Assembly (NCBI GenBank): GCA_002428935.1
Contig: DIYG01000158.1
Coordinates: 1-30,432 of the forward strand
From: Halieaceae bacterium UBA6060
Lineage (GTDB): Bacteria > Pseudomonadota > Gammaproteobacteria > Pseudomonadales > Halieaceae
Direction of reading: 5' to 3'
DNA length: 30,432 nt
In this document: positions 7,578 through 15,601 of the stretch, piece after piece
How positions within the stretch are numbered: the first letter of the stretch is position 1
Layout of the letters: every line of letters begins with the position of its first letter
Notes under the pieces: model-generated
Seen by the model: the letters and a program-made list of their open reading frames with translations, nothing else
Databases searched by the model: none
What the model was told of the DNA's origin: nothing
Made by a program: the position numbers and the translations under genes

Positions 7578-9734
7578 TCACCCCAGGGCCTGCAATTTCG
7601 CGTACTGCACCACCAACCACTTGGTGCCCTCGGCGTCAAAATTTACCTCCACCCGCGCGTTCCCGCCCCGGCCCTCAAAGTTCAGCACCACGCCCTCACC
7701 AAACATCTGGTGATAAACCCGTTGCCCCAGGGTCAGCCCCGTGTCCGACGCCGGGGTACTGGCTGACAAGGAGCTTACGGGACGGCTGATTTTCGTCTGC
7801 AGGCGCACCTCGTTGACCAACTCCGTGGGAATTTCGCGGACAAAACGGGAGGGCGCGTTGTAACTGTCGGAGCCGTGGAGACGACGGCTCTCTGCATAGG
7901 TCATCACCAGTCGTTCCATGGCACGGGTAATGCCCACGTAGCACAGACGCCGCTCTTCTTCGAGACGACCGGGTTCTTCGATGGACATGCGATGGGGAAA
8001 CAGGTTCTCTTCCATTCCCGCGAGAAACACCAGAGGAAACTCCAGGCCCTTCGCCGAATGCAAGGTCATGAGTTGGACACTGTCTTCGTGCGGATCCGCC
8101 TGACCTTCTCCCGCATCCAGCGCCGCGCTATCCACGAACTGCTGCAGAGGCGAAAGCTCTTCCCCCTCGGGGACGAAGGTACGTGCCGCGCTGACGAGTT
8201 CTTCCAGGTTTTCTACCCGGGCGAGGCCTTTCTCGCCCTTCTCTTTCTCGTGGTACGCCAGCAGGCCCGAACGCCGCACCACCTGGTCGACCAGTTCTTC
8301 CAGGGTCATGGGATCTGTCGCCGTATCCATTTCGTCGACCAGGACGCGAAACCCCTCCAGGGCGGTCAGGGCTCGCGACGGCAACAACTTGTGCGCCTGG
8401 CAGGCCGCGATCGCCTGCCACAAAGTGCACTGCTGCTCTCGTGCGGTCTCGCGCAGCGTATCGATGGTTTTACTGCCGATGCCGCGCGGCGGCGTGTTGA
8501 TGACCCGCTCCACCGCCGCGTCGTCGCCCCGGCTGACCAGCAGACGTAAATAGGCCATGGCATTGCGAATTTCCAAACGTTCGTAAAACCGCTGTCCGCC
8601 ATAGATGCGATAGGGCAAACCTACCCGGAGTAAGGCTTCTTCCAACACGCGAGACTGGGCGTTTGATCGATACAAAATAGCCACGGAACGTCGGGCATGG
8701 CCGCTGTTTATCCAGCTTTCAATTTGCTCGACGATAAACCGTGCCTCGTCCTGCTCGTTGAAGCCCGCATACAACTGCACCGCCTCGCCCTGCTCACCGG
8801 AGCTCCACAGTTCTTTGCCCAGACGACCGGAGTTATGGGCGATGACTCCATTCGCGGCCTGGAGGATGGTCTGCGTTGATCGGTAGTTCTGCTCCAGACG
8901 GACTACCCGGGTGCCGGGGAAATCCTCACCGAAGCGCTGGATATTTTCGATCTTGGCGCCGCGCCAACCGTAAATGGATTGATCGTCATCACCCACGGCG
9001 ACCACCGGTATAGACGACCCGGCCAGAACGCGAAGCCAGGCATATTGGATAGTGTTGGTATCTTGAAACTCGTCGACGAGAATCTGGCGAAATCGATTCT
9101 GATAGTGAGCCAGCACCTCCGGCGCTTTGAGCCACAGCTCGTGGGCCCGGAGCAACAACTCAGCGAAGTCCACCATCCCACCGCGTTCACAGGCTTCTTC
9201 ATAGGCGGCATAAATACGCAGCATGGTCTTCACATACATATCGCCCAGGGGCGGCTCGATATGCGCCGCGCGCAGACCTTCATCTTTCTGCGCGTTGATG
9301 TACCACTGGGCCTGCTTGGGTGGCCAGCGGGACTCGTCGAGCTGCAGCTCTCGACACACGCGCTTCACCAGCCGCAGCTGATCATCGCTATCCAGAATCT
9401 GGAAGTTCTGCGGCAACCGGGCTTCCTTCCAGTGCGTTTTGAGCAGGCGATGGGCGAGACCGTGAAAAGTGCCCACCCACATGCCGTGGGTGGGAATCTG
9501 CAGCATGTGCTCGATACGGCCACGCATCTCTCGGGCCGCCTTGTTGGTGAAGGTCACCGCGAGGACCCCATGGGGCGAAAAGCCCTCGGCGCGTATAAGC
9601 CAGGCAATGCGGTGCACCAGCACCCGGGTCTTGCCGGAGCCGGCGCCAGCCAAGACCAGCATGTTGCCGCTTTCGGCGGCTACCGCATCCCGTTGAGCGT
9701 CGTTTAGACCGGTGAGAATATCGCTGACATCCAT
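7578..9734 (-). CDS. uvrD: DNA helicase II UvrD
   Basis: This 718-residue superfamily 1A helicase has all expected motifs: Q-motif glutamine in LNDAQRDAV (Q14), Walker A AGAGSGKT at 29-36, TFTNKAAREM (Ia), DEFQDTN at 221-227 (II), GDDDQSIYGWRGA (III), EQNYRS (IV), LMTLHSAKGLEF (V) and YVGITRA (VI). The C-terminal 45 residues form the Tudor-like domain (VYHQMFGEGVV...) seen in UvrD and PcrA. It unwinds DNA 3' to 5' in nucleotide excision repair and mismatch repair. Length is normal for UvrD. The gene is divergent from the SPOR protein and is followed after five bases by dctP, so the two may be co-transcribed. Confidence 0.96.
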   Translation of the reverse strand: MDVSDILTGLNDAQRDAVAAESGNMLVLAGAGSGKTRVLVHRIAWLIRAEGFSPHGVLAVTFTNKAAREMRGRIEHMLQIPTHGMWVGTFHGLAHRLLKTHWKEARLPQNFQILDSDDQLRLVKRVCRELQLDESRWPPKQAQWYINAQKDEGLRAAHIEPPLGDMYVKTMLRIYAAYEEACERGGMVDFAELLLRAHELWLKAPEVLAHYQNRFRQILVDEFQDTNTIQYAWLRVLAGSSIPVVAVGDDDQSIYGWRGAKIENIQRFGEDFPGTRVVRLEQNYRSTQTILQAANGVIAHNSGRLGKELWSSGEQGEAVQLYAGFNEQDEARFIVEQIESWINSGHARRSVAILYRSNAQSRVLEEALLRVGLPYRIYGGQRFYERLEIRNAMAYLRLLVSRGDDAAVERVINTPPRGIGSKTIDTLRETAREQQCTLWQAIAACQAHKLLPSRALTALEGFRVLVDEMDTATDPMTLEELVDQVVRRSGLLAYHEKEKGEKGLARVENLEELVSAARTFVPEGEELSPLQQFVDSAALDAGEGQADPHEDSVQLMTLHSAKGLEFPLVFLAGMEENLFPHRMSIEEPGRLEEERRLCYVGITRAMERLVMTYAESRRLHGSDSYNAPSRFVREIPTELVNEVRLQTKISRPVSSLSASTPASDTGLTLGQRVYHQMFGEGVVLNFEGRGGNARVEVNFDAEGTKWLVVQYAKLQALG

Positions 9735-9844
9735 GGCGGCATTCTAACCGCAACGACGACACCTTCGGTGATCCCCTGGCGAAACAGAGCGCCTGCACAG
9801 CGCCTCTGCTACTATCGCCCGCAGACCGACAGGCGGGAAACCCC

Positions 9845-11635
9845 ATGGCGACAGACGATCAGAATCGGGGCAAGGATCAAGACACGGACAAGGGTGACGG
9901 CCTGTTCGGCTTCGTTGATCGCGATGACGATGGAGGGTCTGGTTTCAATGATGGGGGTTCCGGTTTTATCGACCGCGATTACGATGACAGTTTTCCCGGC
10001 ATGGCCGAGGACAACTCAGAGGAGTCCCCAGATCCCGGGTACTCGGCGTTTTCAGAAGAACTGGACGACCCCCTGGCCGACTGGCCATCACCCGATTCCG
10101 TCCTCGATGACCTACCCGAGATGCGCGAGCAAGAAGCTGTAGACCCTGCGGGCGAAGTGGCCGCGGCAGAAGCCAGCGCGGGACTCACGCCCTCCCACGA
10201 CGATGACCTGGCTCTCAACTCGGGCGGCTCTCTAGAAGAGGCTGGGGAGACGGACAAACCACTCTTTCTGCCCGCCGATGACGACGATTATCAGGATGAT
10301 GGCATGGCGATGGATCGCTTCGACACAGACCAACCGAACGACAGGCAAAGCGATACGCCCCCTACCGTTGACGACGATTACAGCCCGCAGACACCCATCA
10401 ATCTCAGCCCCGATGCGCCGGTAACACCGGCTGCAAAAAACGACCTGACACCGCCCCCTGAGTACGAAACCGCCGATTCACAAGCATTTGCCGCCAAAAC
10501 AGCTGCGGACGACTTGAGCGGTCTGCAAACGGAGCCTCCATTCAACCAGGGGTCGACGGACTCAGACCCAGCGCCGGTCATCGACGACGTTCCACCTCCG
10601 CCTCCACCACCGAGCTTTGATGACTCGGGCTTCGATATACCCGATCCGCCGGGCGCAGAGTACGACACCAACCAAGAGGACCTTGAGAACCCCGAAGCAG
10701 AGCTCGACGACGCGCATGATCTGGAATCCCCGTCCGAGGCGGATTTTGTCGACGACTTTCTCAACGATCTCGATGACGGCGACGCCAGCGATTTCCAGGA
10801 GGAGACGCCCTCCGCCACACCCCAAACGGCTCCCGAGTTCGCCAGCACCATGCACGACGCGAGCGTCAGTCAGGCCATGGAGACTGCCCGGGTGCAGGAC
10901 AACACAGTCCTGCGTGCCCAGGCCGAGGAACCCAGCCCACCGATGAACGAGAACCCCCCAAGCAAAAGCGGCCTGTCGTCCCTACCTCTGGGAATGATCG
11001 CGGTGGTCGCCCTCGCTCTGGTGCTTCTGATCGCCGGTGGTTACGGCGTGGTGCAGCAACGCACCTCCTTGCAGGGGGAGATACGCGAGCTGCAGGCTCA
11101 ACTCGCCACGGCGGTTTCCCCCGATGAGGCCGCTGCGGAACGCGAGCGCCAACGACAGGTCGAAGTGGAGAATGAGGCCCTCGCTTCGGAGATGGAAGCG
11201 CTGCAGGCGGAGAACAGCGCTCTGGGTCAACAACTGGCCGAGTTAGAAGCACAATTGGCGCAGCAAGAGGCTGACGACGCGACCGCTGCGGCACAGGCCA
11301 AGGAAGCCGAGCGCCAGGCCGCCGCAGCCCGGGAGGCCGAACACCTCGCCGCTCAGCGGCAACGACAAGCGGCCGCTCAGGCGAGCGCGGCGAAACCTGC
11401 AGGACCCTGGTTTGTTAACTTCGGTTCCTACGCGCAACGGGATGTGGCCGACAGTTGGGCGAAACGCCTGAGGGTGAACGATGGTCAAGTGGTAGTGCAA
11501 AGCGCCAGTGCGGCAGGAAAAACCCTGTACCGCGTGCGTATTGTTGGTCTCGCCTCGCAAGACGCGGCGGAGCGAGTCGCCAAGGCCCTGGAAACAGAGC
11601 ATTCCCTGCCTCGCCTGTGGGTGGGCAGGTCCTGA
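9845..11635 (+). CDS. Acidic membrane-anchored SPOR-domain protein
   Basis: This 596-residue protein has four parts. Residues 1 to about 375 are disordered and extremely rich in Asp/Glu/Ser/Pro, with repeated DRDDD/DRDYDD and GGSGF motifs and a seven-proline run near 250-256. A single transmembrane helix follows at about 379-402. Residues 404-515 are an Ala/Glu/Gln-rich coiled coil. The C-terminus, from about 519, is a SPOR domain (PWFVNFGSYAQRDVADSW... LYRVRIVG). SPOR domains bind denuded septal peptidoglycan glycans, which points to a role at the division site. With the N-terminus cytoplasmic, the acidic arm would face the cytoplasm, resembling FtsN or DamX architecture. It is divergent from uvrD. 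A weak RBS precedes the ATG. Confidence 0.85.
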   Translation: MATDDQNRGKDQDTDKGDGLFGFVDRDDDGGSGFNDGGSGFIDRDYDDSFPGMAEDNSEESPDPGYSAFSEELDDPLADWPSPDSVLDDLPEMREQEAVDPAGEVAAAEASAGLTPSHDDDLALNSGGSLEEAGETDKPLFLPADDDDYQDDGMAMDRFDTDQPNDRQSDTPPTVDDDYSPQTPINLSPDAPVTPAAKNDLTPPPEYETADSQAFAAKTAADDLSGLQTEPPFNQGSTDSDPAPVIDDVPPPPPPPSFDDSGFDIPDPPGAEYDTNQEDLENPEAELDDAHDLESPSEADFVDDFLNDLDDGDASDFQEETPSATPQTAPEFASTMHDASVSQAMETARVQDNTVLRAQAEEPSPPMNENPPSKSGLSSLPLGMIAVVALALVLLIAGGYGVVQQRTSLQGEIRELQAQLATAVSPDEAAAERERQRQVEVENEALASEMEALQAENSALGQQLAELEAQLAQQEADDATAAAQAKEAERQAAAAREAEHLAAQRQRQAAAQASAAKPAGPWFVNFGSYAQRDVADSWAKRLRVNDGQVVVQSASAAGKTLYRVRIVGLASQDAAERVAKALETEHSLPRLWVGRS

Positions 11636-11658
11636 ACACACGATAAGGAGACACCGCG

Positions 11659-12075
11659 ATGAACCCTAACTATCGAGCCAGCCTGGCCGGGCGGAGCCTT
11701 TCTATGTTGAGAGGCGCGGCCCTGGTTAGCTGCGTGGCCATCGCACAGCCCACGCTAGGTGGCGATGAGTGCAATCAGCCCGAACGCCCGCCCATGCCAG
11801 ACGGTGCCACAGCCACCATGGAGCAGATGCTGGAAGGTCAGAAAGGCGTGAAAAGCTTTCAGAGCACCAATATGGCCTACATGAAGTGCCTAGAAGAGCA
11901 GTTCAGCGAGGCGCAGTCGGTGGCGAAAAAGGCCAAGGAAGCCGATGCCAAAGCTGCGGCTAACGCGACTTACGAAGAGGCCATTGAAGCCTATAACGCA
12001 GCGGTATCAGCGGAAGAAGAAGTGGCCGGCGCATTCAATATCGAGCTGCGCGAGTACAAAGCGGCCAACAACTAA
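11659..12075 (+). CDS. Small secreted coiled-coil protein, unknown function
   Basis: This 138-residue protein has a clear AAGGAG ribosome binding site at 11645-11650 and an N-terminal signal peptide with a hydrophobic core at about residues 19-32. The mature part starts near a CNQPERPPMPDG segment and contains a second Cys in YMKCLEEQF, then an Ala/Glu/Lys-rich helix that is probably a coiled coil. The two cysteines could form a disulfide in the periplasm. I do not recognise a named family. It begins 23 bases after the stop of the SPOR protein on the same strand, so it is probably co-transcribed and may work at the cell envelope with it; this partnership is inference. Confidence 0.75.
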   Translation: MNPNYRASLAGRSLSMLRGAALVSCVAIAQPTLGGDECNQPERPPMPDGATATMEQMLEGQKGVKSFQSTNMAYMKCLEEQFSEAQSVAKKAKEADAKAAANATYEEAIEAYNAAVSAEEEVAGAFNIELREYKAANN

Positions 12076-12098
12076 GGCGCTGCTTGCCCTCGATCTGG

Positions 12099-12491
12099 CT
12101 ATTCCTGGCTCTTGTGAGCCAGGGCATGGGCGTTCGATTCCCAGTCCTGACCGTCAAAGTCAACGATATCCATGATCGGTCGAGGGCCATCCAGACAATT
12201 CATGTTCACATCTACCCCGTCGGGGTTTGAACGCGGGATGTAGAAAGCCTTCACACCACAGGTCGCACAGAACCGGTGCTGGGCCACACCGGTGTTGAAC
12301 CGATAGGTGAGCAAATTGTCTTCGCCGCGTTCGAGGGTAAAACGAGAAGCGGGAACGATCAGGTGCAGATAACCGCTTTTCTGGCAAATGGAGCAGTTAC
12401 AGCGCTCCACCTCTACCCTGTCCGGTGCCCGCACACGAAAAGCTACCGCCCCACAATGGCAGGATCCCGAGTATTCCTTTAGCTCTGACAT
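12099..12491 (-). CDS. GFA family zinc protein (CENP-V/GFA fold)
   Basis: This 130-residue protein has the glutathione-dependent formaldehyde-activating (GFA) family cysteine pattern: C11-H-C13 in SGSCHCGAVAF, C31, C33 and C36 in CNCSICQKSG, and C75 and C78 in FCATCGVKAF. These residues bind the structural and second zinc ions in the family. Most family members have no proven role despite the name, so formaldehyde metabolism should not be assumed. A GGGAGG ribosome binding site lies four bases before the ATG, directly against a 9-bp hairpin. The gene converges on the secreted coiled-coil gene with a 23-base gap. Confidence 0.9.
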   Translation of the reverse strand: MSELKEYSGSCHCGAVAFRVRAPDRVEVERCNCSICQKSGYLHLIVPASRFTLERGEDNLLTYRFNTGVAQHRFCATCGVKAFYIPRSNPDGVDVNMNCLDGPRPIMDIVDFDGQDWESNAHALAHKSQE

Positions 12492-12499
12492 GTGGCCTC

Positions 12500-12522
12500 C
12501 CGACGCGCGTCTTGCGCGTCGG
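12500..12522 (-). promoter_or_regulatory. Intercistronic GC-rich hairpin abutting the GFA ribosome binding site
   Basis: Two perfectly complementary 9-base arms (12500-12508 and 12514-12522) enclose a five-base loop. On the minus strand the hairpin starts just after the stop of the 106-residue gene and ends directly before the GFAs GGAGG Shine-Dalgarno sequence. There is no T-run, so it is unlikely to be an intrinsic terminator. It could stabilise processed mRNA or tune initiation of the GFA gene. Confidence 0.5.
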
Positions 12523-12525
12523 AAA

Positions 12526-12846
12526 TCAGATCAGGCCGCCGGGCACGCTGTCAATCGTGTAGCGGGAACGAAAGCTTCCTCTGAGGGAACCCGTGGTTCG
12601 GTCCGTGGCATCCAGGATGGTCATGAGTTCTTCCACGAAGGTTTTATCCGGCGCAGCGGCAAGGGCATCCAAATCCAAGGGACAATGCGCTTGCACGATG
12701 GCAAAGTCTTGCTGAATGCCTTCGCGATCCGTCAGACCCAGCATGCGCGATAGGCGATTGCAGATCGCCGAGATCGTTGTCACCTCTCGGTCCGTCAGGG
12801 GGTTACCCTGACGACGCTGCTGAAAAGTGTTGGCCGCTGTGTTCAC
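12526..12846 (-). CDS. Small DUF6874-like protein, unknown function
   Basis: This 106-residue protein starts at a GTG with an AAGGA sequence about 12 bases upstream. The central block (AHCPLDLDALAAAPDKTFVEELMTIL) and the TGSLRGSFRSRYT end resemble what I recall of DUF6874 proteins, in which a CPLDLxxLL motif is followed by a helical segment and a TGxL...F..R ending. That assignment is tentative and from memory. There is no signal peptide or membrane segment, so it should be a small cytoplasmic protein. It is followed after about 35 bases, including a hairpin, by the GFA gene on the same strand. Confidence 0.65.
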   Translation of the reverse strand: MNTAANTFQQRRQGNPLTDREVTTISAICNRLSRMLGLTDREGIQQDFAIVQAHCPLDLDALAAAPDKTFVEELMTILDATDRTTGSLRGSFRSRYTIDSVPGGLI

Positions 12847-12911
12847 TGTATCCGCTGTCCTTCCACCTGCGTGTCTACGCCGTTTAACCCAGCCCTCTCG
12901 GGAAGTTGGTT

Positions 12912-12963
12912 AGCCATCGCCCGCGAGCAGATCATCGAAGATCCCCGATCACGGGCGATGGCT
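12912..12963. repeat. Long inverted repeat with GATC-rich loop
   Basis: Perfect 12-base arms (AGCCATCGCCCG at 12912-12923 and its complement at 12952-12963) flank a 28-base loop. The loop carries three GATC sites at 12930, 12940 and 12947. It lies in the 223-base gap between the DUF6874-like gene and the nitroreductase gene. Neither strand shows a following T-run, so a simple intrinsic terminator is unlikely. I see no gene in 12847-13069. Confidence 0.7.
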
Positions 12964-13069
12964 GTGATTAAAGGTACGGCAGAGAGCGGGGCTGCGCTTC
13001 TCTACAGGGGGGAATCTGTGCAGCCCATCGCAGTTTGTTGGGTCTAGTGTGACCCTGGTCTCAGGGTAG

Positions 13070-14227
13070 TCAGCTATTAAGCGGTAGAAGCTTTGACTCC
13101 AAAGCCTCCCGAGGCGCGGGTTGAGCAGGAGCTTCAGCGTACCCCAGACGCACCAGCATCTGCACCGTATGCCCCTCGGGGGCCAACATAGCGTGGGCCC
13201 AGGCGTAGTGAGACGCCATGGCGGGAAACTCCTGCAGGGGCTGACTGAGGGGATGGAAGGCGACCCCTTCGCGGGTCGCGGCCTGCTGCAGGCGCACCCA
13301 GGTTGCGCCGGCGGCAAGCTGATCCAGGCGTGTATTGGTCGCCGTGGTGCTCCACAGGTGAGCCATGGCGGATTTGCAGGCATCAAGATAGGACTCGACC
13401 CCACCCTTATAGGCCGCAGTCCCCGGGGTGTCCATTCCCTCGCGGGTAACCACCCCCAGCGCACCCAGGGTGCTCATCAGGGGGCCGTCCAGGGTAATTC
13501 CCCAGGGGGCTTTACCGACCTCAGCTTTGCCGATGCGGGTAACCACTACAGTCTCCCCCCGGGCGGCGGGGTCTTGCCATTCCGCTAACCAGGCCTTGGC
13601 CGTGAGATCACGGAGTTCGCGTACCCGAAGGGGATCACCGCTGGCTTGCACGTGAACACCCTCGGTGGCGGCCTCGATAATTCCCGTCAGTGTCCCGGGG
13701 TCTACGGGCCGGTCAGCTGCAAACACCGCTCGGGTCGTGCGCCGGCGGAGAATCTGAGCGAAAAGGGGATCCCTTTCCACGGCCGCATCCTTGCGAAACT
13801 GCACCTGCGCCACCGGGCGCTCATCCAGGGTGGGGTAGGGCTCCCCCTCAGGAAAGGGCTTTACGGCGAGGGCATGGCCACCTTGGGCTGCAGCCTGACG
13901 GAGAAGCTCCAGAAAAGCCCCAAAACCGATCGTGGTCTGCCGTGCCGGGGGATCCGTCGCAGGGAGTAAACGGTCGGAATCCGCGAATACCGTCAGCGCG
14001 TCGTCGCCCTCAAGGCGAACCCGCCAGGGCTGCATATTGTGCGGGCTGGGAGCCAGGATGGCGTAGGCCAGCGCGTCTAGCCTGGGGTCCCCAAAGCTTT
14101 TGCTATCTAAGTCCCAAGGTTTGCGAGCACTTACTGACGTCCGTGTGGTGAGCCAGCTCCCGGCACCGCCCAAAACCACCACACTCGCTGCACCGGTGAC
14201 CAGCAACGCTCGCCGAGACAGGCTCAT
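13070..14227 (-). CDS. Tat-exported Acg-type nitroreductase-like FMN protein
   Basis: This 385-residue protein belongs to the nitroreductase fold, Acg-like branch. It opens with a twin-arginine signal (SRRALLVTGAASVVV, residues 4-18), pointing to export of a folded, cofactor-loaded protein. The APSPHNMQPWRV block near residues 58-69 is the typical FMN-binding opening, and RRRTTRAVF and a late VRLGYAEAP block follow. Mycobacterial Acg is a flavin-sequestering member with no proven nitroreductase activity, so the reaction here is uncertain. The start codon overlaps the stop of the upstream PH-domain gene by one base (TAATG), so the pair is translationally coupled. Confidence 0.85.
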   Translation of the reverse strand: MSLSRRALLVTGAASVVVLGGAGSWLTTRTSVSARKPWDLDSKSFGDPRLDALAYAILAPSPHNMQPWRVRLEGDDALTVFADSDRLLPATDPPARQTTIGFGAFLELLRQAAAQGGHALAVKPFPEGEPYPTLDERPVAQVQFRKDAAVERDPLFAQILRRRTTRAVFAADRPVDPGTLTGIIEAATEGVHVQASGDPLRVRELRDLTAKAWLAEWQDPAARGETVVVTRIGKAEVGKAPWGITLDGPLMSTLGALGVVTREGMDTPGTAAYKGGVESYLDACKSAMAHLWSTTATNTRLDQLAAGATWVRLQQAATREGVAFHPLSQPLQEFPAMASHYAWAHAMLAPEGHTVQMLVRLGYAEAPAQPAPREALESKLLPLNS

Positions 14228-14634
14228 TACTGATCAATACCCGTAGCATTGATAAAGGCCCCGGGGTCCTTGGGAGAGACCATAATGGTTTTCCCGTTGC
14301 CGTAGCTGATCGCCAGTCGATCCAAAGAGAGGGCGGGACTGGATAGGGGGTTCCTCGTCGGCTCGATAGCGCGAATGCTGTTCAAGGGCACGGTCCAGTG
14401 AAAGGGGCCACTACGAATCTTTAGCTCGCCATCGGCGATGGTGTAGTAGGTGCTGAGCAATAGCCAGGCCGGCAAGGCGATGCCGAGAAGCCCGGTGATC
14501 AGCACTGTGATGATCGATGTGGTGTTCACCACGGTCATCAGCACATAAACACAGGCCGCCAATGCCACAGCAACCGAGGAGAGCAATACAAGGAGCAACC
14601 AGGTATCAATTTTAGAGGGAAAAACCATCGTCAC
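14227..14634 (-). CDS. PH-domain membrane protein (DUF1200/bPH type)
   Basis: This 135-residue protein has two transmembrane helices at about residues 11-34 and 38-60, followed by a small C-terminal domain starting YYTIADGELKIRSGPF. That opening and the strand-rich remainder (VPLNSIRAIEPTRNPLSSPALSLDRL...) match small bacterial pleckstrin-homology-like domains. The domain should be cytoplasmic; its ligand is unknown. The start may be the GTG at 14634 or the ATG at 14628, and no clear ribosome binding site separates them. It is coupled by a one-base overlap to the nitroreductase gene. A heptanucleotide tandem array lies about 80 bases upstream. Confidence 0.82.
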   Translation of the reverse strand: MTMVFPSKIDTWLLLVLLSSVAVALAACVYVLMTVVNTTSIITVLITGLLGIALPAWLLLSTYYTIADGELKIRSGPFHWTVPLNSIRAIEPTRNPLSSPALSLDRLAISYGNGKTIMVSPKDPGAFINATGIDQ

Positions 14635-14712
14635 CGCGCCATCACCCGTGGACTGCGAGATTAGCAGTTGCCGGCGAAGATCGCCTTATCGCTGCGACAA
14701 AGTGTCCGCAAT

Positions 14713-14760
14713 GGGCGACGGGCGACGGGCGACGGGCGACGGGCGACGGGCGACGGGCGT
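14713..14760. repeat. Heptanucleotide tandem repeat (GGGCGAC), six copies plus a partial
   Basis: Six perfect, uninterrupted copies of GGGCGAC are followed by a partial GGGCGT, covering 48 bases. The array ends at the stop codon of the alpha/beta hydrolase and lies about 79-126 bases upstream of the PH-domain gene start, both on the minus strand. Such perfect short arrays are prone to slipped-strand copy-number change. Confidence 0.95.
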
Positions 14761-15551
14761 CAGGATTGCTGCTGAAGGGCGGCCAAAACCTCCGCCCAGA
14801 TCGTCGGATTAAAACCCATGCCCAGATGCGCCGCGTCTACCTCGACGTGCTCGACGGCGGGACTGTGATGATCTATTGCCGCCTGCCAGCCGACAATTCC
14901 ATCCGTTTTGCTGAAGATCGCGGTAATTGGCTGCTTGATGGCAGTTCTTTCGCGACGATTTATCTCGTCTTCAATCCAATCCAGATCCTGGCCGCGGCGA
15001 CCAAATAGGGAAGCAACAGCGGTGTATTTGGGGCCACCTACGACCGGCGAGCCCAACGTGACAACGCGATCTACTACCTCAGGCAAATCTCGGGCGACCT
15101 CCCGGGCAAAGTAGCCCCCCAGGCTCCAGCCTATAAGGGCGATCTTCTGTCCTGTCTCCTGGTGGCGCCGGAGAACGCGCTCATAAAAGCGATCGATTAG
15201 GTAGGGCACCCCCGCCTCTCCGTTGTACTCATCCCGAGGGGTGAATTCCCATCGCTCAGAAAGATCTTCCAAAGAATGCTCAAGATTTGTGCCCGCCAGG
15301 TTCGTGCCCATTCCCCAGCCTTCTGCTTGAAAGCCTTTGCGTCGCAAATAGCGGCGTAGGGGCAGGGTGTAGCGATCTCCAGAACCAAATCCAGGCACCA
15401 CGATCACCAGCGTATCCGCGCTTTCAGCTCTGGGGGAGAAGCTTGCGCGCAGGAGCGGAGACAGCATACGTGCCGCGTCCAAGGCGGCTCGGGACTCCAA
15501 CAAAAACAGACTACGGCTGGGCGGGGTCGGGGTGTGACTGATGGCATTCAT
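14760..15551 (-). CDS. Alpha/beta hydrolase (lipase/esterase-like)
   Basis: This 263-residue alpha/beta hydrolase has the nucleophile elbow GWSLGG at 141-146 (Ser143). A likely catalytic Asp is D217 in SKTDGIVGW, and the likely His is H242 in DAAHLGMGFNP. The oxyanion region is VVPGFGSGD at 51-59. The TxGSPVVGGPKY segment after the elbow is common in lipase-like enzymes acting on esters. There is no signal peptide, so it is cytoplasmic. An excellent GGAGG ribosome binding site sits eight bases before the ATG. It follows the MarR gene by 50 bases on the same strand and may be its target. The substrate is unknown. Confidence 0.88.
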   Translation of the reverse strand: MNAISHTPTPPSRSLFLLESRAALDAARMLSPLLRASFSPRAESADTLVIVVPGFGSGDRYTLPLRRYLRRKGFQAEGWGMGTNLAGTNLEHSLEDLSERWEFTPRDEYNGEAGVPYLIDRFYERVLRRHQETGQKIALIGWSLGGYFAREVARDLPEVVDRVVTLGSPVVGGPKYTAVASLFGRRGQDLDWIEDEINRRERTAIKQPITAIFSKTDGIVGWQAAIDHHSPAVEHVEVDAAHLGMGFNPTIWAEVLAALQQQS

Positions 15552-15601
15552 TCGAGTTTCCTCCAGGAAATAGACGGGCGCGTGGCGCTTCCGTGTTGAC
15601 G

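Noticed and set aside
8979..9707. 242-codon plus-strand frame opposite uvrD
   Set aside because: It is antisense to highly conserved helicase motifs and shows no domain of its own.
10378..10851. 157-codon minus-strand Ser/Gly-rich frame inside the SPOR protein gene
   Set aside because: The low-complexity sequence is the antisense image of the acidic repeats; no ribosome binding site or family signal is present.
12912..12963. Reading the 12-bp inverted repeat as an intrinsic terminator
   Set aside because: No T-run follows the stem on either strand and the 28-base loop is unusually long.
12949..13464. 171-codon minus-strand frame overlapping the nitroreductase gene
   Set aside because: It is a shifted frame of the conserved nitroreductase 3' part and would have to cover the inverted repeat downstream.
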